Assembly (NCBI GenBank): GCA_028065725.1
Contig: JAPTVL010000047.1
Span: 1-64,000, forward strand
From: Betaproteobacteria bacterium
GTDB taxonomy: Bacteria; Pseudomonadota; Gammaproteobacteria; Burkholderiales; Rhodocyclaceae
Reading direction: 5' to 3'
DNA: 64,000 nucleotides
This document shows positions 7,378 through 15,868 of this stretch, in pieces (position 1 is the stretch's first letter; the number at the start of each line of letters is the position of its first letter). Under the pieces are notes generated by a model. That model was not told where the DNA came from and made no database searches. It saw nothing but the letters and a program-made list of their open reading frames with translations. The position numbers were made by a program, and so were the translations under genes.

Positions 7378-7469
7378 CCATTCAGGATACCGCGAATTGA
7401 CGATGGGGCGAGGCCGGCAGCGCCGCCTCGGGTCGGCGAGGACGTAGCCCGGCGATCGGCTGCAGGCCG

Positions 7470-7485
7470 TAAACAAATTTGTTTA
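7470..7485. promoter_or_regulatory. 16-bp perfect palindrome, copy 2
   Basis: TAAACAAATTTGTTTA is a perfect palindrome located after the integrase stop (7512) and about 93 bp upstream of the protease start. It matches the copy at 3676-3691 at 15 of 16 positions, and the flanking CC/CG and AAG are also shared. The repetition in front of two minus-strand genes of one element points to an operator. Confidence 0.55.
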
Positions 7486-7511
7486 AGGTGTACAGAACAG
7501 TGGCTTACGAG

Positions 7512-8492
7512 CTATCCCAACTTTAGCGCCAGATCCTCGGCACGGGGGTGGTAGTACCTCATCAGCATCCTTGCCGATCGGTGCCCGGTCACTTTCCCCA
7601 ATTCATGCATCTGCAGCTTCTCAGCCATGCGGCTGGTGGCCTCGTGGCGGAGATCGTGAAATCTGAAATCAGGGAGACCCGCCCGCTTCACGGCGCGTTG
7701 AAATCCTTCCGTGATGGCGGTTTCGCTGGTACCGAATACCCGCCCGGCAATGTTGCGTGGGACGCCTTCCAGGACGGCTACTGCCGTCGTTGAAAGGGGC
7801 ACGTCGCGGGTGCTGCCATTCTTCGTCTCGGGCAGGTGCACCACTCGGCGCTTGAGATCGACAAACTCCCAGCGCAAAGCAAGCAGCTCACCACGCCGCA
7901 TGGCGGTCTCCAGCGCCAGGAGCGCCACGGCTTTGAGGTGCTTCCCTCGACTGGCATCGAGTGCCGCCAGGAGCCTTGTTTCCTCGTCTCCTTCCAGCCG
8001 ACGTTCCCGCGCGTTCGAGATCGTGGGCATCCGCACTGCGGCCACCGGGTTGCCAAGTGGCAAGGGGATGCCGAAATCTCGCGCCGCAGCTTTGTAGAGG
8101 CGATTCAGCACCGCCAGGTAGTGTTGGACGGTCTGCGGCGCCAGTTTCTTGCTCAACTCGTCGCGCCACTTGGCCACCATCGCGGGCGTCACGGCCGAAA
8201 GGTTGAAGCCACTGAATTTATCTTCGACAGCCTTGAGCCGGCTGTCTTCCTGCCTTTTACCTCGCTGTTTTGGCAGCAGCTCCTCCCGGTACTTCTTCGC
8301 CAGATCGTTGATCGTGGTGCGCGCCGCTTCGTCGCGCGGGATGAATGCGCCGGTATCCATCTCACGCTCAACTGAGCGCACCCACTTTTCAGCGTCGCGC
8401 CGATTCTCGAAGGTCTTGGACTGGGGCGGGAATCCGGCTCTTCTGACCTGCGCTTGATACTGGTAAGCTCCCCGCACCCGAATTGTGCCCAT
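7512..8492 (-). CDS. Tyrosine recombinase/phage-type integrase
   Basis: The 326-residue protein has an N-terminal arm-binding region ([19 protein letters not shown]), a SAM-like core-binding domain around residues 60-160, and the catalytic domain with the expected residues: Arg in TAMRRGEL, Lys in [20 protein letters not shown] (H-x-x-R plus His), GHRS, and the Tyr nucleophile in MRYYHP. It should integrate and excise the element to its left. The gene is transcribed away from ubiA and starts 26 bp from it, so the attachment site probably lies in or beside this gap. Confidence 0.9.
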   Translation of the reverse strand: MGTIRVRGAYQYQAQVRRAGFPPQSKTFENRRDAEKWVRSVEREMDTGAFIPRDEAARTTINDLAKKYREELLPKQRGKRQEDSRLKAVEDKFSGFNLSAVTPAMVAKWRDELSKKLAPQTVQHYLAVLNRLYKAAARDFGIPLPLGNPVAAVRMPTISNARERRLEGDEETRLLAALDASRGKHLKAVALLALETAMRRGELLALRWEFVDLKRRVVHLPETKNGSTRDVPLSTTAVAVLEGVPRNIAGRVFGTSETAITEGFQRAVKRAGLPDFRFHDLRHEATSRMAEKLQMHELGKVTGHRSARMLMRYYHPRAEDLALKLG

Positions 8493-8505
8493 GCTTTACC
8501 GCCTC

Positions 8506-8524
8506 CTGTGACATAGCTGTGACA
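8506..8524 (+). repeat. Direct repeat CTGTGACA x2, 11-bp spacing
   Basis: CTGTGACA occurs at 8506-8513 and 8517-8524, with an 11-bp step close to one helical turn. It lies in the gap between the divergent integrase and ubiA starts. It could be a recombinase or excisionase binding site, or an operator for the integrase. The role is inference. Confidence 0.4.
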
Positions 8525-9409
8525 AATATATCTCAAATCCGTGAAAAGCTCGATAACTACGAGCGGTTGATGCGGCTGGACAAGCCGATCGGCACGCTGC
8601 TGCTGCTGTGGCCCACCTTGTGGGCGCTGTGGCTGGCGACCAACGGCCAGCCGCACTGGATGCTGCTGTGGATTTTCGCCCTCGGCACCCTGCTGATGCG
8701 CTCCGCCGGTTGCGTCATCAACGACTATGCCGACCGCGATTTCGATCCCCATGTCGAGCGCACCCGGGAGCGCCCGCTGGCGGCGCGCCGGGTGTCCACC
8801 CGCGAGGCGCTGATCCTGGCGGCGGCGCTCAGCCTGTGCGCCTTTGTCGTGGCGCTGCCGATTGTGCGCGACGTCTGGTGGCTGATGCTGATTGCGCTGT
8901 TCCTTGCCGCCAGCTATCCCTTCACCAAGCGCTTCTTCGCCCTGCCGCAGGCCTATCTGGGCGTCGCCTTCGGCTTCGGCATTCCGATGGCCTTCGCCGC
9001 CGCGACCGGCGAGGTCGGCGCGCTGGGCTGGACCCTGCTGGTCGCCAACGTCTTTTGGGCGCTGGCCTACGACACCGAGTACGCCATGGTCGACCGCGAG
9101 GACGATCTGAAGATCGGCATCCACACCGCCGCCATCACTTTCGGCCGCTTCGACGTCGCCGCGGTGATGTTCTGCTACGCCGCGACGCTGTCGATACTCG
9201 GCGTGATCGGCTGGGATCTGCAGTACGGCGTCGGCTATTTCAGCGGCCTGGGGCTCGCCGCGGCGGTCGCCGGCTACCACTACACGCTGATCCGCGGGCG
9301 CCGCCGCGAAGGCTGCTTCGCCGCCTTTCGCCACAACAACTGGTTCGGTGCCGCGATCTTCGCCGGCATCGTCGCCGAGCTCAACCTGCGGCCCTTGCTG
9401 GCGCCCTGA
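8519..9409 (+). CDS. ubiA: 4-hydroxybenzoate polyprenyltransferase
   Basis: UbiA attaches the polyprenyl tail to 4-hydroxybenzoate in ubiquinone synthesis, in the inner membrane. The 296-residue protein has the first aspartate-rich motif [15 protein letters not shown], the second [13 protein letters not shown], and alternating hydrophobic segments typical of the family. The start is uncertain: GTG 8519 gives [25 protein letters not shown], which fits homologues, while TTG 8483 would add 12 residues and overlap the integrase start. No good ribosome binding site is visible at either. The integrated element ends at the 5' side, so its expression signals may now come from the element. ubiD, which acts later in the same pathway, lies 2 kb away. 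Confidence 0.92.
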   Translation: MTNISQIREKLDNYERLMRLDKPIGTLLLLWPTLWALWLATNGQPHWMLLWIFALGTLLMRSAGCVINDYADRDFDPHVERTRERPLAARRVSTREALILAAALSLCAFVVALPIVRDVWWLMLIALFLAASYPFTKRFFALPQAYLGVAFGFGIPMAFAAATGEVGALGWTLLVANVFWALAYDTEYAMVDREDDLKIGIHTAAITFGRFDVAAVMFCYAATLSILGVIGWDLQYGVGYFSGLGLAAAVAGYHYTLIRGRRREGCFAAFRHNNWFGAAIFAGIVAELNLRPLLAP

Positions 9410-9421
9410 GGCGTTCGCGGC

Positions 9422-11221
9422 TTACGCGCCGATCTGTGCGGTCGGGCTGTCGTTCTGCTGGCTTACCGCAAGCACCTCGGCCAGCGCGGCGCGCAGGCGC
9501 GCCGGCTTGATGGGTTTGTGCAGCATGATGAGATTCGCGGCGCGGGCGGCCTGCAATGCGGCCTGACCCGTGTCGCCGGTGATCAGCAGTGCCGGCAGCC
9601 GGGCGCCGTAGCGATCCCGCAGGGCGGCGATGGCGTCGATGCCATTGCCCTGGCCCGGCAACCCCATGTCGGAAATGATCACCTCGATCGGCGCGGGGCC
9701 GGCCGCCGCCCGCTCCAGCGCCTCGGCGCAGGAGCCGGCCGTCGCCACCTCGCAGCCCCAGCCTTGCAGCAGATCGCGCATGCCGCTGCGGATGGCCTCC
9801 TCGTCGTCGATCATGAGGATGCGGCGGCCGGCGATGTTGTCGGTGACGCGGTCCGGTTCGGCTTCGGGCAACTGTGCCTCGGGCCGGGCGTCGGCCGTGG
9901 CGGCCAGCGGTACGGCGACGCTGAAGCAGGAGCCCCGCCCCGGCTCGGAACGCATGGCCAGCGTATGGTCGAGCAGGCGCACCACGCGCTCGACGATGGC
10001 CAGCCCGAGCCCGAGCCCCTGGTTGCGGTCGCGGGCCTTGTTGCCGATCTGGTAGAACTCGCCGAAGATCTTCGCATGCTGGTCGGGAGCAATGCCGATG
10101 CCCGTGTCGTACACCGCGATGACGAGTTGATTTTCGCGGCGCCGGCAGCCGAGCAGTACGCGGCCGGCCGGCGCATAACGCAGTGCATTCGACAGCAGGT
10201 TGCGCAACACCTGGCCGAGCAAGACCGGATCGCTGGCGATGAGCGCCGAGCAGGGCATCACGCGCAGCCGGATTTTCATCTGGCCGGCGACCGGCATGAA
10301 CTCGCTTTCCATCTGGTTGAGCAGGGTCTGCACCGGAAAGCCGCGGTAATTCGGGGTGATGACATTGGCGTCGAGCCGGGAAACGTCGAGCAGGGCGTCG
10401 AGCAGGGTCCGCATGCCCTCGGCGGCCTTCTGCGCGTTGGCGAGGATGCCGGCGCCGCGGCCGGACGCCTGCAGCTCCTGCTGCAGCAGTTCGTGGAAGA
10501 TCGACAAGGCCTGCATCGGCTGGCGCAGGTCGTGGCTGGCGGCGGCCAGGAAGCGCGCCTTGGTCAGATAGGCCTGTTCCGCCGCGTCGCGCTGCACGGT
10601 GAGTTCCCTGGCCAGTATCTCGTTGCGGAAGCGCAGCTGCTGGGCCTCGATGAACACCCGGTTGCGCTTGCGCGCCTGCCAGATGGTCATCGGTATGAAG
10701 ACCAGCAGCATCAGCCCGAGGGTGCTGTGCAGGCGTTCGCCGACGGTCAGCAGCCAGAACGCGGGGGGCGTGATGGAGGCGAGGATGCAGGCGCGCGATG
10801 GCGGAACGTAGGAAAAGCCTTCGGAGGCATTGACCGAAGCCGCCACCGTGATCACCGTCAGGATCATCAGTTGCAACTCCGTCGGCAGATGCGCCAGCAT
10901 GGCCGTATTGGCGACGCCCCAGCAAACGCCGGACAGGCCGCCGCTGATGGCCTGGCTGCGTCCCCATTCCAGGCTGCTGCGGCTGGTCGGCGCGCGGTGG
11001 TACTGCCGCACCAGCCACGCGCGCACCAGGGTGACGACATAGAGGGCGATCAGGGCCGGCTGCCAGGTCCAGGCCGGGATGCTGTCGTGCACCACATACA
11101 CCAGCAGGCTCAAGACCAGCGCACCGGCGAGGTTCTGGTCGTTGGTTTCGCTGAAAAAGGCCTTGATCTGCTCGGCCTTGACGACGGCTCGTTCCTCTTC
11201 CGAGTGGAATTCGATGGACAT
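9422..11221 (-). CDS. Hybrid sensor histidine kinase with C-terminal receiver
   Basis: The 599-residue protein has about six hydrophobic segments between residues 30 and 185, a short coiled linker, a HisKA domain with ASHDLRQPMQ (phospho-acceptor His230), an ATP-binding domain with NLLSNALRY (N box), DTGIGIAPD (G1) and GLGLGLAIV (G2), and a C-terminal receiver with MIDDEEA, ISDMGLPG (phospho-acceptor Asp) and LHKPIKP. I chose ATG 11221 (MSIEFHSEEE), since the longer frame runs antisense into ubiD. The signal is not evident; the membrane part has no large periplasmic domain. It converges with ubiA and is divergent from ubiD. No DNA-binding partner is adjacent. Confidence 0.88.
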   Translation of the reverse strand: MSIEFHSEEERAVVKAEQIKAFFSETNDQNLAGALVLSLLVYVVHDSIPAWTWQPALIALYVVTLVRAWLVRQYHRAPTSRSSLEWGRSQAISGGLSGVCWGVANTAMLAHLPTELQLMILTVITVAASVNASEGFSYVPPSRACILASITPPAFWLLTVGERLHSTLGLMLLVFIPMTIWQARKRNRVFIEAQQLRFRNEILARELTVQRDAAEQAYLTKARFLAAASHDLRQPMQALSIFHELLQQELQASGRGAGILANAQKAAEGMRTLLDALLDVSRLDANVITPNYRGFPVQTLLNQMESEFMPVAGQMKIRLRVMPCSALIASDPVLLGQVLRNLLSNALRYAPAGRVLLGCRRRENQLVIAVYDTGIGIAPDQHAKIFGEFYQIGNKARDRNQGLGLGLAIVERVVRLLDHTLAMRSEPGRGSCFSVAVPLAATADARPEAQLPEAEPDRVTDNIAGRRILMIDDEEAIRSGMRDLLQGWGCEVATAGSCAEALERAAAGPAPIEVIISDMGLPGQGNGIDAIAALRDRYGARLPALLITGDTGQAALQAARAANLIMLHKPIKPARLRAALAEVLAVSQQNDSPTAQIGA

Positions 11222-11263
11222 CGTGCGCAAGGGATAAGCTGGAAGGCGGATAGTATCAATACC

Positions 11264-11285
11264 GGCGTGGTGCCAGCGCCGACTC
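11264..11285 (+). repeat. Short interspersed motif, copy 1
   Basis: GGCGTGGTGCCAGCGCCGAC followed by TC lies between the divergent kinase and ubiD genes, 61 bp upstream of ubiD. It is a copy of the GTGGTGCCAGCGCCGACTTT motif found in six gaps of this window. Confidence 0.5.
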
Positions 11286-11345
11286 TTGGGGGCGCGGCAC
11301 AGGCCGATGACGCAGGGCGCGACGAGGGCGGTTAAAATCAAATAA

Positions 11346-12836
11346 ATGAAATATACTGACCTGCGCGATTTCATTGCCCAACTCGAAACGCTCGGCGAAC
11401 TCAAGCGGATCGCGGTCGAAGTCGATCCGCATCTGGAGATGACCGAGATCGCCGACCGCGTGCTGCGCGCCGGCGGCCCGGCGCTGCTGTTCGAAAAGCC
11501 CAGGGGACACTCGATGCCGGTGCTGGTGAACCTGTTCGGCACGCCGCGCCGGGTGGCGCTGGGCATTGCCGCCGGCGACGACGAGGAGGGCGTGGCGCTC
11601 GACTGGAAAGCCCGCCTGCGCGAGGTCGGCACCCTGCTTTCCTACCTCAAGGAACCCGAGCCGCCGAAGGGCCTCAAGGACGCCTGGGACAAGCTGCCGG
11701 TGCTGAAGCAGGTGCTCAACATGGCGCCCAAGGTGCTGAGTTCCGCGCCCTGCCAGGACATCGTCTGGCAAGGCGGCGAGGTCGATCTCGGGCGGCTGCC
11801 GGTGCAGACTTGCTGGCCGGGCGACGCGGCGCCCTTGATCACCTGGGGTTTGGTGGTCACGCGCGGGCCGCAAAAAACCCGGCAGAACCTCGGCATCTAT
11901 CGCCAGCAGCTCATCGCCCCCAACAAGGTCATCATGCGCTGGCTGGCCCACCGCGGCGGCGCGCTGGATTATCGCGAACATTGTGCGGCGCATCCCGGCG
12001 CGCCCTTCCCGGTGGCGGTGGTGATCGGCGCCGATCCGGCGACGATCCTGGCGGCCGTGACGCCGGTGCCCGACAGCCTGTCCGAATACCAGTTCGCCGG
12101 CCTGCTGCGCGGCGCCAAGACGGAACTGGTCAAGTGCCTGGGTTCCGACCTGCAGGTACCGGCCTCCGCAGAAATCGTGCTCGAAGGCGTGATTCACCCC
12201 GGAGAAGTTGCCGCCGAGGGGCCGTTCGGCGACCACACCGGCTATTACAACGAGGTATCCGAGTTCCCCGTGTTCACCGTCGACCGCATCACCCTGCGCC
12301 GCGATCCGATTTACCACTCCACCTATACCGGCAAGCCGCCCGACGAGCCGGCGATGCTCGGCCTGGCGCTCAACGAAGTTTTCGTCCCGCTGCTGCAGAA
12401 GCAGTTTCCCGAGATCGTCGATTTCTACCTGCCGCCCGAGGGCTGTTCCTACCGCATGGCGGTGGTCAGCATCAGGAAGCAGTATCCGGGTCACGCCAAG
12501 CGCGTGATGTTCGGCATCTGGTCCTTCCTGCGCCAGTTCATGTACACCAAGTTCATCATCGTCACCGACGATGACGTCGATGTGCGCTCCTGGCCCGAGG
12601 TGATCTGGGCCCTGACCACCCGCGTCGATGCCGCCCGTGACACCCTGATTGCCGAGAATACGCCCATTGATTACCTCGACTTCGCTTCACCGGTGGCCAG
12701 TCTCGGGAGCAAAATGGGCATCGATGCGACCAACAAGTGGCCCGGCGAGACCACCCGCGAATGGGGTCGTCCGATCGCCATGGACGATGCCGTGAAGCAG
12801 CGCGTCGATGCCTTGTGGCAAGACCTGGGCTTATAG
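11346..12836 (+). CDS. ubiD: 4-hydroxy-3-polyprenylbenzoate decarboxylase
   Basis: UbiD removes the carboxyl group from 3-polyprenyl-4-hydroxybenzoate using prenylated FMN made by UbiX. The 496-residue length is normal for the family. It starts [14 protein letters not shown], as in homologues, and contains the conserved [13 protein letters not shown] segment with catalytic acidic residues, and [15 protein letters not shown] nearer the middle. The ATG lies in an AT-rich start region with a TAAAAT box 14 bp upstream that may be a -10 element. The next gene follows after 8 bp. UbiX is not in the window. Confidence 0.95.
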   Translation: MKYTDLRDFIAQLETLGELKRIAVEVDPHLEMTEIADRVLRAGGPALLFEKPRGHSMPVLVNLFGTPRRVALGIAAGDDEEGVALDWKARLREVGTLLSYLKEPEPPKGLKDAWDKLPVLKQVLNMAPKVLSSAPCQDIVWQGGEVDLGRLPVQTCWPGDAAPLITWGLVVTRGPQKTRQNLGIYRQQLIAPNKVIMRWLAHRGGALDYREHCAAHPGAPFPVAVVIGADPATILAAVTPVPDSLSEYQFAGLLRGAKTELVKCLGSDLQVPASAEIVLEGVIHPGEVAAEGPFGDHTGYYNEVSEFPVFTVDRITLRRDPIYHSTYTGKPPDEPAMLGLALNEVFVPLLQKQFPEIVDFYLPPEGCSYRMAVVSIRKQYPGHAKRVMFGIWSFLRQFMYTKFIIVTDDDVDVRSWPEVIWALTTRVDAARDTLIAENTPIDYLDFASPVASLGSKMGIDATNKWPGETTREWGRPIAMDDAVKQRVDALWQDLGL

Positions 12837-12844
12837 GAGGGGCA

Positions 12845-13276
12845 ATGACCGAAGCCGAAGTGATTCCCGCTCGCGACGACGGCGACCTGGATGGGCCGCG
12901 TGCCTGGTGCCATGTGATGTACGGACTGCACGCCCTGTCGGCGGCGTCCGGAATCCTGAGTTCGGCAACCATCATCGGCGCTTTCGTCTTTGGCTGGCCG
13001 TCGATCATTGCCGTGATCATCAATTACGTGACCCGCGACCAGGTGCGCGGCACCTGGCTGGCGACGCACTGGCGCTGGCAGTTGCGCAGCTTCTGGTTCG
13101 CCGCGCTGTGGCTGCTGGTGGCCGGCTTGCTGGCGCTGACCCTGATCGGCATTCCGGCAGCATTCATGGTCATCGTCGGCACCGGCCTGTGGGTGCTCTA
13201 CCGCGTGATCCGCGGCTGGATGGCCCTGCTCGACCGGCGTGCGATGCCGGTGCCGGTCGTGGCCTCGGCCGGCTGA
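12845..13276 (+). CDS. Small membrane protein, DUF4870-like
   Basis: A 143-residue protein with a good AGGAGG site five bases before ATG 12845. It has three hydrophobic stretches (SAASGILSSATIIGAFVFGW, then SFWFAALWLLVAGLLALTLIG, and GIPAAFMVIVGTGLWVLY), separated by a basic loop containing TRDQVRGTWLATHWRWQ. The pattern fits the DUF4870 family of inner-membrane proteins of unknown role. It lies 8 bp after ubiD and is probably co-transcribed with it. Confidence 0.7.
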   Translation: MTEAEVIPARDDGDLDGPRAWCHVMYGLHALSAASGILSSATIIGAFVFGWPSIIAVIINYVTRDQVRGTWLATHWRWQLRSFWFAALWLLVAGLLALTLIGIPAAFMVIVGTGLWVLYRVIRGWMALLDRRAMPVPVVASAG

Positions 13277-13343
13277 CGCGGCCGCCGCTTTCCTCTGGCG
13301 GCAGGAAGATTGCCGCGCGGCGGGCGCGGGCTATACTTTGCCG

Positions 13344-13973
13344 ATGAAACGCCTGCGCCGCATCCTGCTGATCGCATTGTGCTGCAGCCCGTTGCCGCTG
13401 TGCGCGGCCGAGACCGCGGATGCCCGTTCGGTGCTGCTGGTGGCGGCGGAGGGCATGGCGGACCCGCGTTTCGCCCAGACCGTGGTCCTCGTCACGCGGC
13501 ATGGCCGCAACCGGTCCACGATAGGCGTCATCGTCAATCGCGCGCTCGATATGCCCCTCGACCGGGTATTCCCCGAACTCAAACAGGCGGCGCAACATCG
13601 CCTGCACTACGGCGGGCCGGTGGCGCAGGGACAGCTGGTTTTCCTGATCAGAAGCGACACGGCGCCCGCCGCGGCGATCGAGCTCGCCGAGCGCCTGTTC
13701 ATCAGCAGCGACGGCGACAGCCTGCGAGCTTTGCTCGGCGCGCCGACGCCCGCCAGCCGCTTGCGCGTGTTCAACGGTTTCGCCAGCTGGGCGCCGGATC
13801 AGCTCGAGGGCGAGATCGATCGCGGCGACTGGTATTTGCTGCCGGTCGATGCCGACGTTCTGTTCGGCGCGCCGCAGGACGAGTTGTGGCCCAGGCTCTG
13901 GCGCCTGGCGACGCAGATCCGGGTGCAGGCGCCGCCGCCCGCCGCCGGGGTGTCGTCGCTGGCGCTGCGCTGA
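13344..13973 (+). CDS. YqgE/AlgH-family protein with a signal peptide
   Basis: The core (ADPRFAQTVVLVTRHGRN, then GVIVNRALDMPLDRVFPEL, HYGGPVAQGQLVFL and FNGFASWAPDQLEGEI) is the YqgE/AlgH (DUF179) fold, whose function is poorly known. The usual family member is about 185 residues and cytoplasmic. This one is 209 residues and starts at ATG 13344 with KRLRRILLIALCCSPLPLCAA, a typical Sec signal peptide with a cleavage site near CAA-ET. It may therefore act in the periplasm. The second cysteine before the cleavage site is not placed as a clean lipobox. It stands alone, downstream of the DUF4870-like gene. Confidence 0.75.
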   Translation: MKRLRRILLIALCCSPLPLCAAETADARSVLLVAAEGMADPRFAQTVVLVTRHGRNRSTIGVIVNRALDMPLDRVFPELKQAAQHRLHYGGPVAQGQLVFLIRSDTAPAAAIELAERLFISSDGDSLRALLGAPTPASRLRVFNGFASWAPDQLEGEIDRGDWYLLPVDADVLFGAPQDELWPRLWRLATQIRVQAPPPAAGVSSLALR

Positions 13974-14067
13974 CCGAGCGCGCCCGTGCTTTAGGCGGAT
14001 CAGACTATTTCCCGGGATGAGTCGCGCGCATACTGCGACACCCTTGGTCCCCTCCACTAGAATCTCC

Positions 14068-14253
14068 ATGACCATTTGTCCGATTGCCATCGTCGCCGGC
14101 TGCAAGAAATGTCCGGCATTCAAAATCTGCCCGCTCAAGGGCGCGATCGGCGACCAGCCGTCGGCACCTGAGGTCGCCGCCAAGGTTCCGGCCAAAGCTC
14201 CAGCCAAGGTCTCGGCAAAACCGCGCAAGGCTGCCACGCGCAAGAAGAAATAG
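14068..14253 (+). CDS. Small Cys-rich protein with Lys/Ala-rich tail
   Basis: The 61-residue protein starts MTICPIAIVAGCKKC and has four cysteines (4, 12, 15, 21), each followed or preceded by Pro or Lys, suggesting a compact metal or disulfide site. From residue 34 onward it is a repetitive tail of AAKVPAKAPAKVSAK type ending RKAATRKKK, like histone H1-like tails. Similar short Cys-cluster proteins occur in betaproteobacteria as hypothetical proteins. A TAGAAT box lies 6 bp before the start, but no proper ribosome binding site is seen. DNA or RNA binding by the tail is inference. Confidence 0.6.
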   Translation: MTICPIAIVAGCKKCPAFKICPLKGAIGDQPSAPEVAAKVPAKAPAKVSAKPRKAATRKKK

Positions 14254-14274
14254 CCGCGGCCGCGGCACGGGGCA

Positions 14275-14325
14275 GCGCACCAATACGGAGCGGGGAATTT
14301 CTCCCATTACTCCATTCTGGTGCGC
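14275..14325. terminator. Long imperfect hairpin before the urt promoter
   Basis: GCGCACCA (14275-14282) pairs with TGGTGCGC (14318-14325), and the interior contains further pairing blocks (GGAG with CTCC, GGGGAA with TTTCTCCC). It probably ends transcription of the small Cys-rich gene. The half sites also resemble NtrC half sites, but the spacing is wrong for a standard site. Confidence 0.4.
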
Positions 14326-14425
14326 ACCGGTTTTCTGCAATACGTCTTTGCGCCGCACTGACGATTGAGGCTTGAACCAGTCGCCACAGCCGATTGCGGC
14401 CGGTTCACAGATGTTGTCGTTGGCA

Positions 14426-14441
14426 TGGCACGCCCTTCGCT
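14426..14441 (+). promoter_or_regulatory. Sigma-54 promoter for urtA
   Basis: TGGCACGCCCTTCGCT matches the -24/-12 consensus TGGCACG-N4-TTGCT with one mismatch. The invariant GG (14427-14428) and GC (14439-14440) are separated by exactly 10 bases. Transcription would start near 14452, about 55 bp before urtA. Nitrogen control through RpoN and NtrC is the established pattern for urea uptake genes, but I found no convincing NtrC pair upstream. Confidence 0.7.
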
Positions 14442-14507
14442 ATGGAAGGACTGCACCGTTTCAATCCAGACGGTCGGTCCGCTTACATCCATCGAAAGGG
14501 GTACACC

Positions 14508-15785
14508 ATGCAACGTCGTAATTTCGTCAAGGCTACCGCCGTAACTCTCGCCCTCGCTGCCGCCGGCTTTGCCTCGGCCCCGGCGATTGCCGCCGACACC
14601 ATCAAAGTCGGCATCCTGCATTCCCTCTCCGGTACCATGGCCATTTCCGAAACCGCGCTGAAGGAAACCGCGCTGATGGCCATCGAGGAAATCAATGCCA
14701 AGGGCGGCGTGCTGGGCAAGAAGCTGGAGCCCGTGGTGGTGGATCCCGCCTCCAACTGGCCGCTGTTCGCCGAGAAGGCGCGCCAGCTGCTGACCCAGGA
14801 CAAGGTCGCGGTGACCTTCGGCTGCTGGACCTCGGTCTCGCGCAAGTCGGTGAACCCGGTGTTCAAGGAACTCAACGGCCTGCTGTTCTACCCCGTCCAG
14901 TATGAGGGCGAGGAACTCGAAAAGAACGTCTTCTACACCGGCGCCGCGCCCAACCAGCAGGCGATCCCGGCCGTCGAATACCTGATGAGCAAGGATGGCG
15001 GCGCGGCCAAGCGCTGGGTGCTGCTCGGCACCGACTACGTCTATCCGCGCACTACCAACAAGATCCTGCGCGCCTTCCTCAAGTCGAAGGGCGTGGCCGA
15101 AGCCGACATCATGGAGGAGTACACCCCCTTCGGCCACAGCGACTACCAGACCATCATCGCCAAGATCAAGAAGTTCGCCGGCGAGGGCAAGAAGACCGCC
15201 GTGGTGTCGACCATCAACGGCGACTCCAACGTGCCCTTCTACAAGGAACTCGGCAACGCCGGCCTCAAGGCGACCGATGTCCCGGTGGTGGCCTTCTCGG
15301 TCGGTGAAGAGGAACTGCGCGGCGTCGATACCAAGCCGCTGGTCGGCCACCTCGCCGCCTGGAACTACTTTCAGTCGATCAAGAATCCCGAGAACGAAAA
15401 GTTCATCAAGCAGTACCGCGACTGGGCCAAGAAGCAGAAGCTGCCGAAGGCCGAGTCGGTCGTCACCAACGACCCGATGGAAGCCACCTACATCGGCATC
15501 CACATGTGGAAGCAGGCGGTCGAGAAGGCCAAGAGTACCGATGTGGACAAGGTCATCGCGGCCATGGCCGGCCAGACCTTCAAGGCGCCGTCCGGCTTCA
15601 CCATCAAGATGGACGAGAAGAACCACCACTTGCACCGCGCCGTGTTCATCGGTGAAGTCAAGGCCGACGGTCAGTTCAACGTGGTGTGGAAGACCAAGGG
15701 CCCGGTCAAGGCTCAACCCTGGTCGCCCTTCATCGCCGGCAATGACAAGAAGAAGGACGAGCCCGAGGTCAGCAAGGGCAAGTAA
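14508..15785 (+). CDS. urtA: Urea ABC transporter substrate-binding protein
   Basis: UrtA binds urea in the periplasm and hands it to UrtBC. The 425-residue protein starts with MQRRNFVKATAVTLALAAAG, a signal peptide with a twin-arginine-like RRNF. The mature part shows KVGILHSLSGTMAISET, TFGCWTSVSRKSVNPVF and GLLFYPVQYEGEE, which are highly characteristic of UrtA within the Leu/Ile/Val-type binding proteins. It is the first gene after the sigma-54 promoter. A strong hairpin follows 36 bp after its stop, which may hold back downstream transcription and give an excess of binding protein. Confidence 0.95.
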   Translation: MQRRNFVKATAVTLALAAAGFASAPAIAADTIKVGILHSLSGTMAISETALKETALMAIEEINAKGGVLGKKLEPVVVDPASNWPLFAEKARQLLTQDKVAVTFGCWTSVSRKSVNPVFKELNGLLFYPVQYEGEELEKNVFYTGAAPNQQAIPAVEYLMSKDGGAAKRWVLLGTDYVYPRTTNKILRAFLKSKGVAEADIMEEYTPFGHSDYQTIIAKIKKFAGEGKKTAVVSTINGDSNVPFYKELGNAGLKATDVPVVAFSVGEEELRGVDTKPLVGHLAAWNYFQSIKNPENEKFIKQYRDWAKKQKLPKAESVVTNDPMEATYIGIHMWKQAVEKAKSTDVDKVIAAMAGQTFKAPSGFTIKMDEKNHHLHRAVFIGEVKADGQFNVVWKTKGPVKAQPWSPFIAGNDKKKDEPEVSKGK

Positions 15786-15820
15786 GCCGCCTCGTTGTTC
15801 CACTTCTGATGAGCTGAACC

Positions 15821-15845
15821 GACACGGCGACCTGGTCGCCGTGTC
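15821..15845. terminator. 25-nt near-perfect palindrome between urtA and urtB
   Basis: GACACGGCGACC (15821-15832) and GGTCGCCGTGTC (15834-15845) are perfect complements around one central base. There is no T-tract, so it is more likely a partial terminator or an RNA-stabilising stem that raises urtA over urtB. Confidence 0.45.
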
Positions 15846-15861
15846 GCCGGCGCCGACTTTC
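15838..15861 (+). repeat. Short interspersed motif, copy 2
   Basis: This copy shares CGCCGGCGCCGACTTTC with the other sites and ends 8 bp before the urtB start. It overlaps the right arm of the urtA-urtB hairpin. Confidence 0.45.
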
Positions 15862-15868
15862 CCAAAAA

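Noticed and set aside
14275..14325. NtrC binding pair upstream of the sigma-54 promoter
   Set aside because: Half sites GCACC and GGTGC exist but are about 36 bp apart, unlike the standard pair, so I list them as a hairpin.
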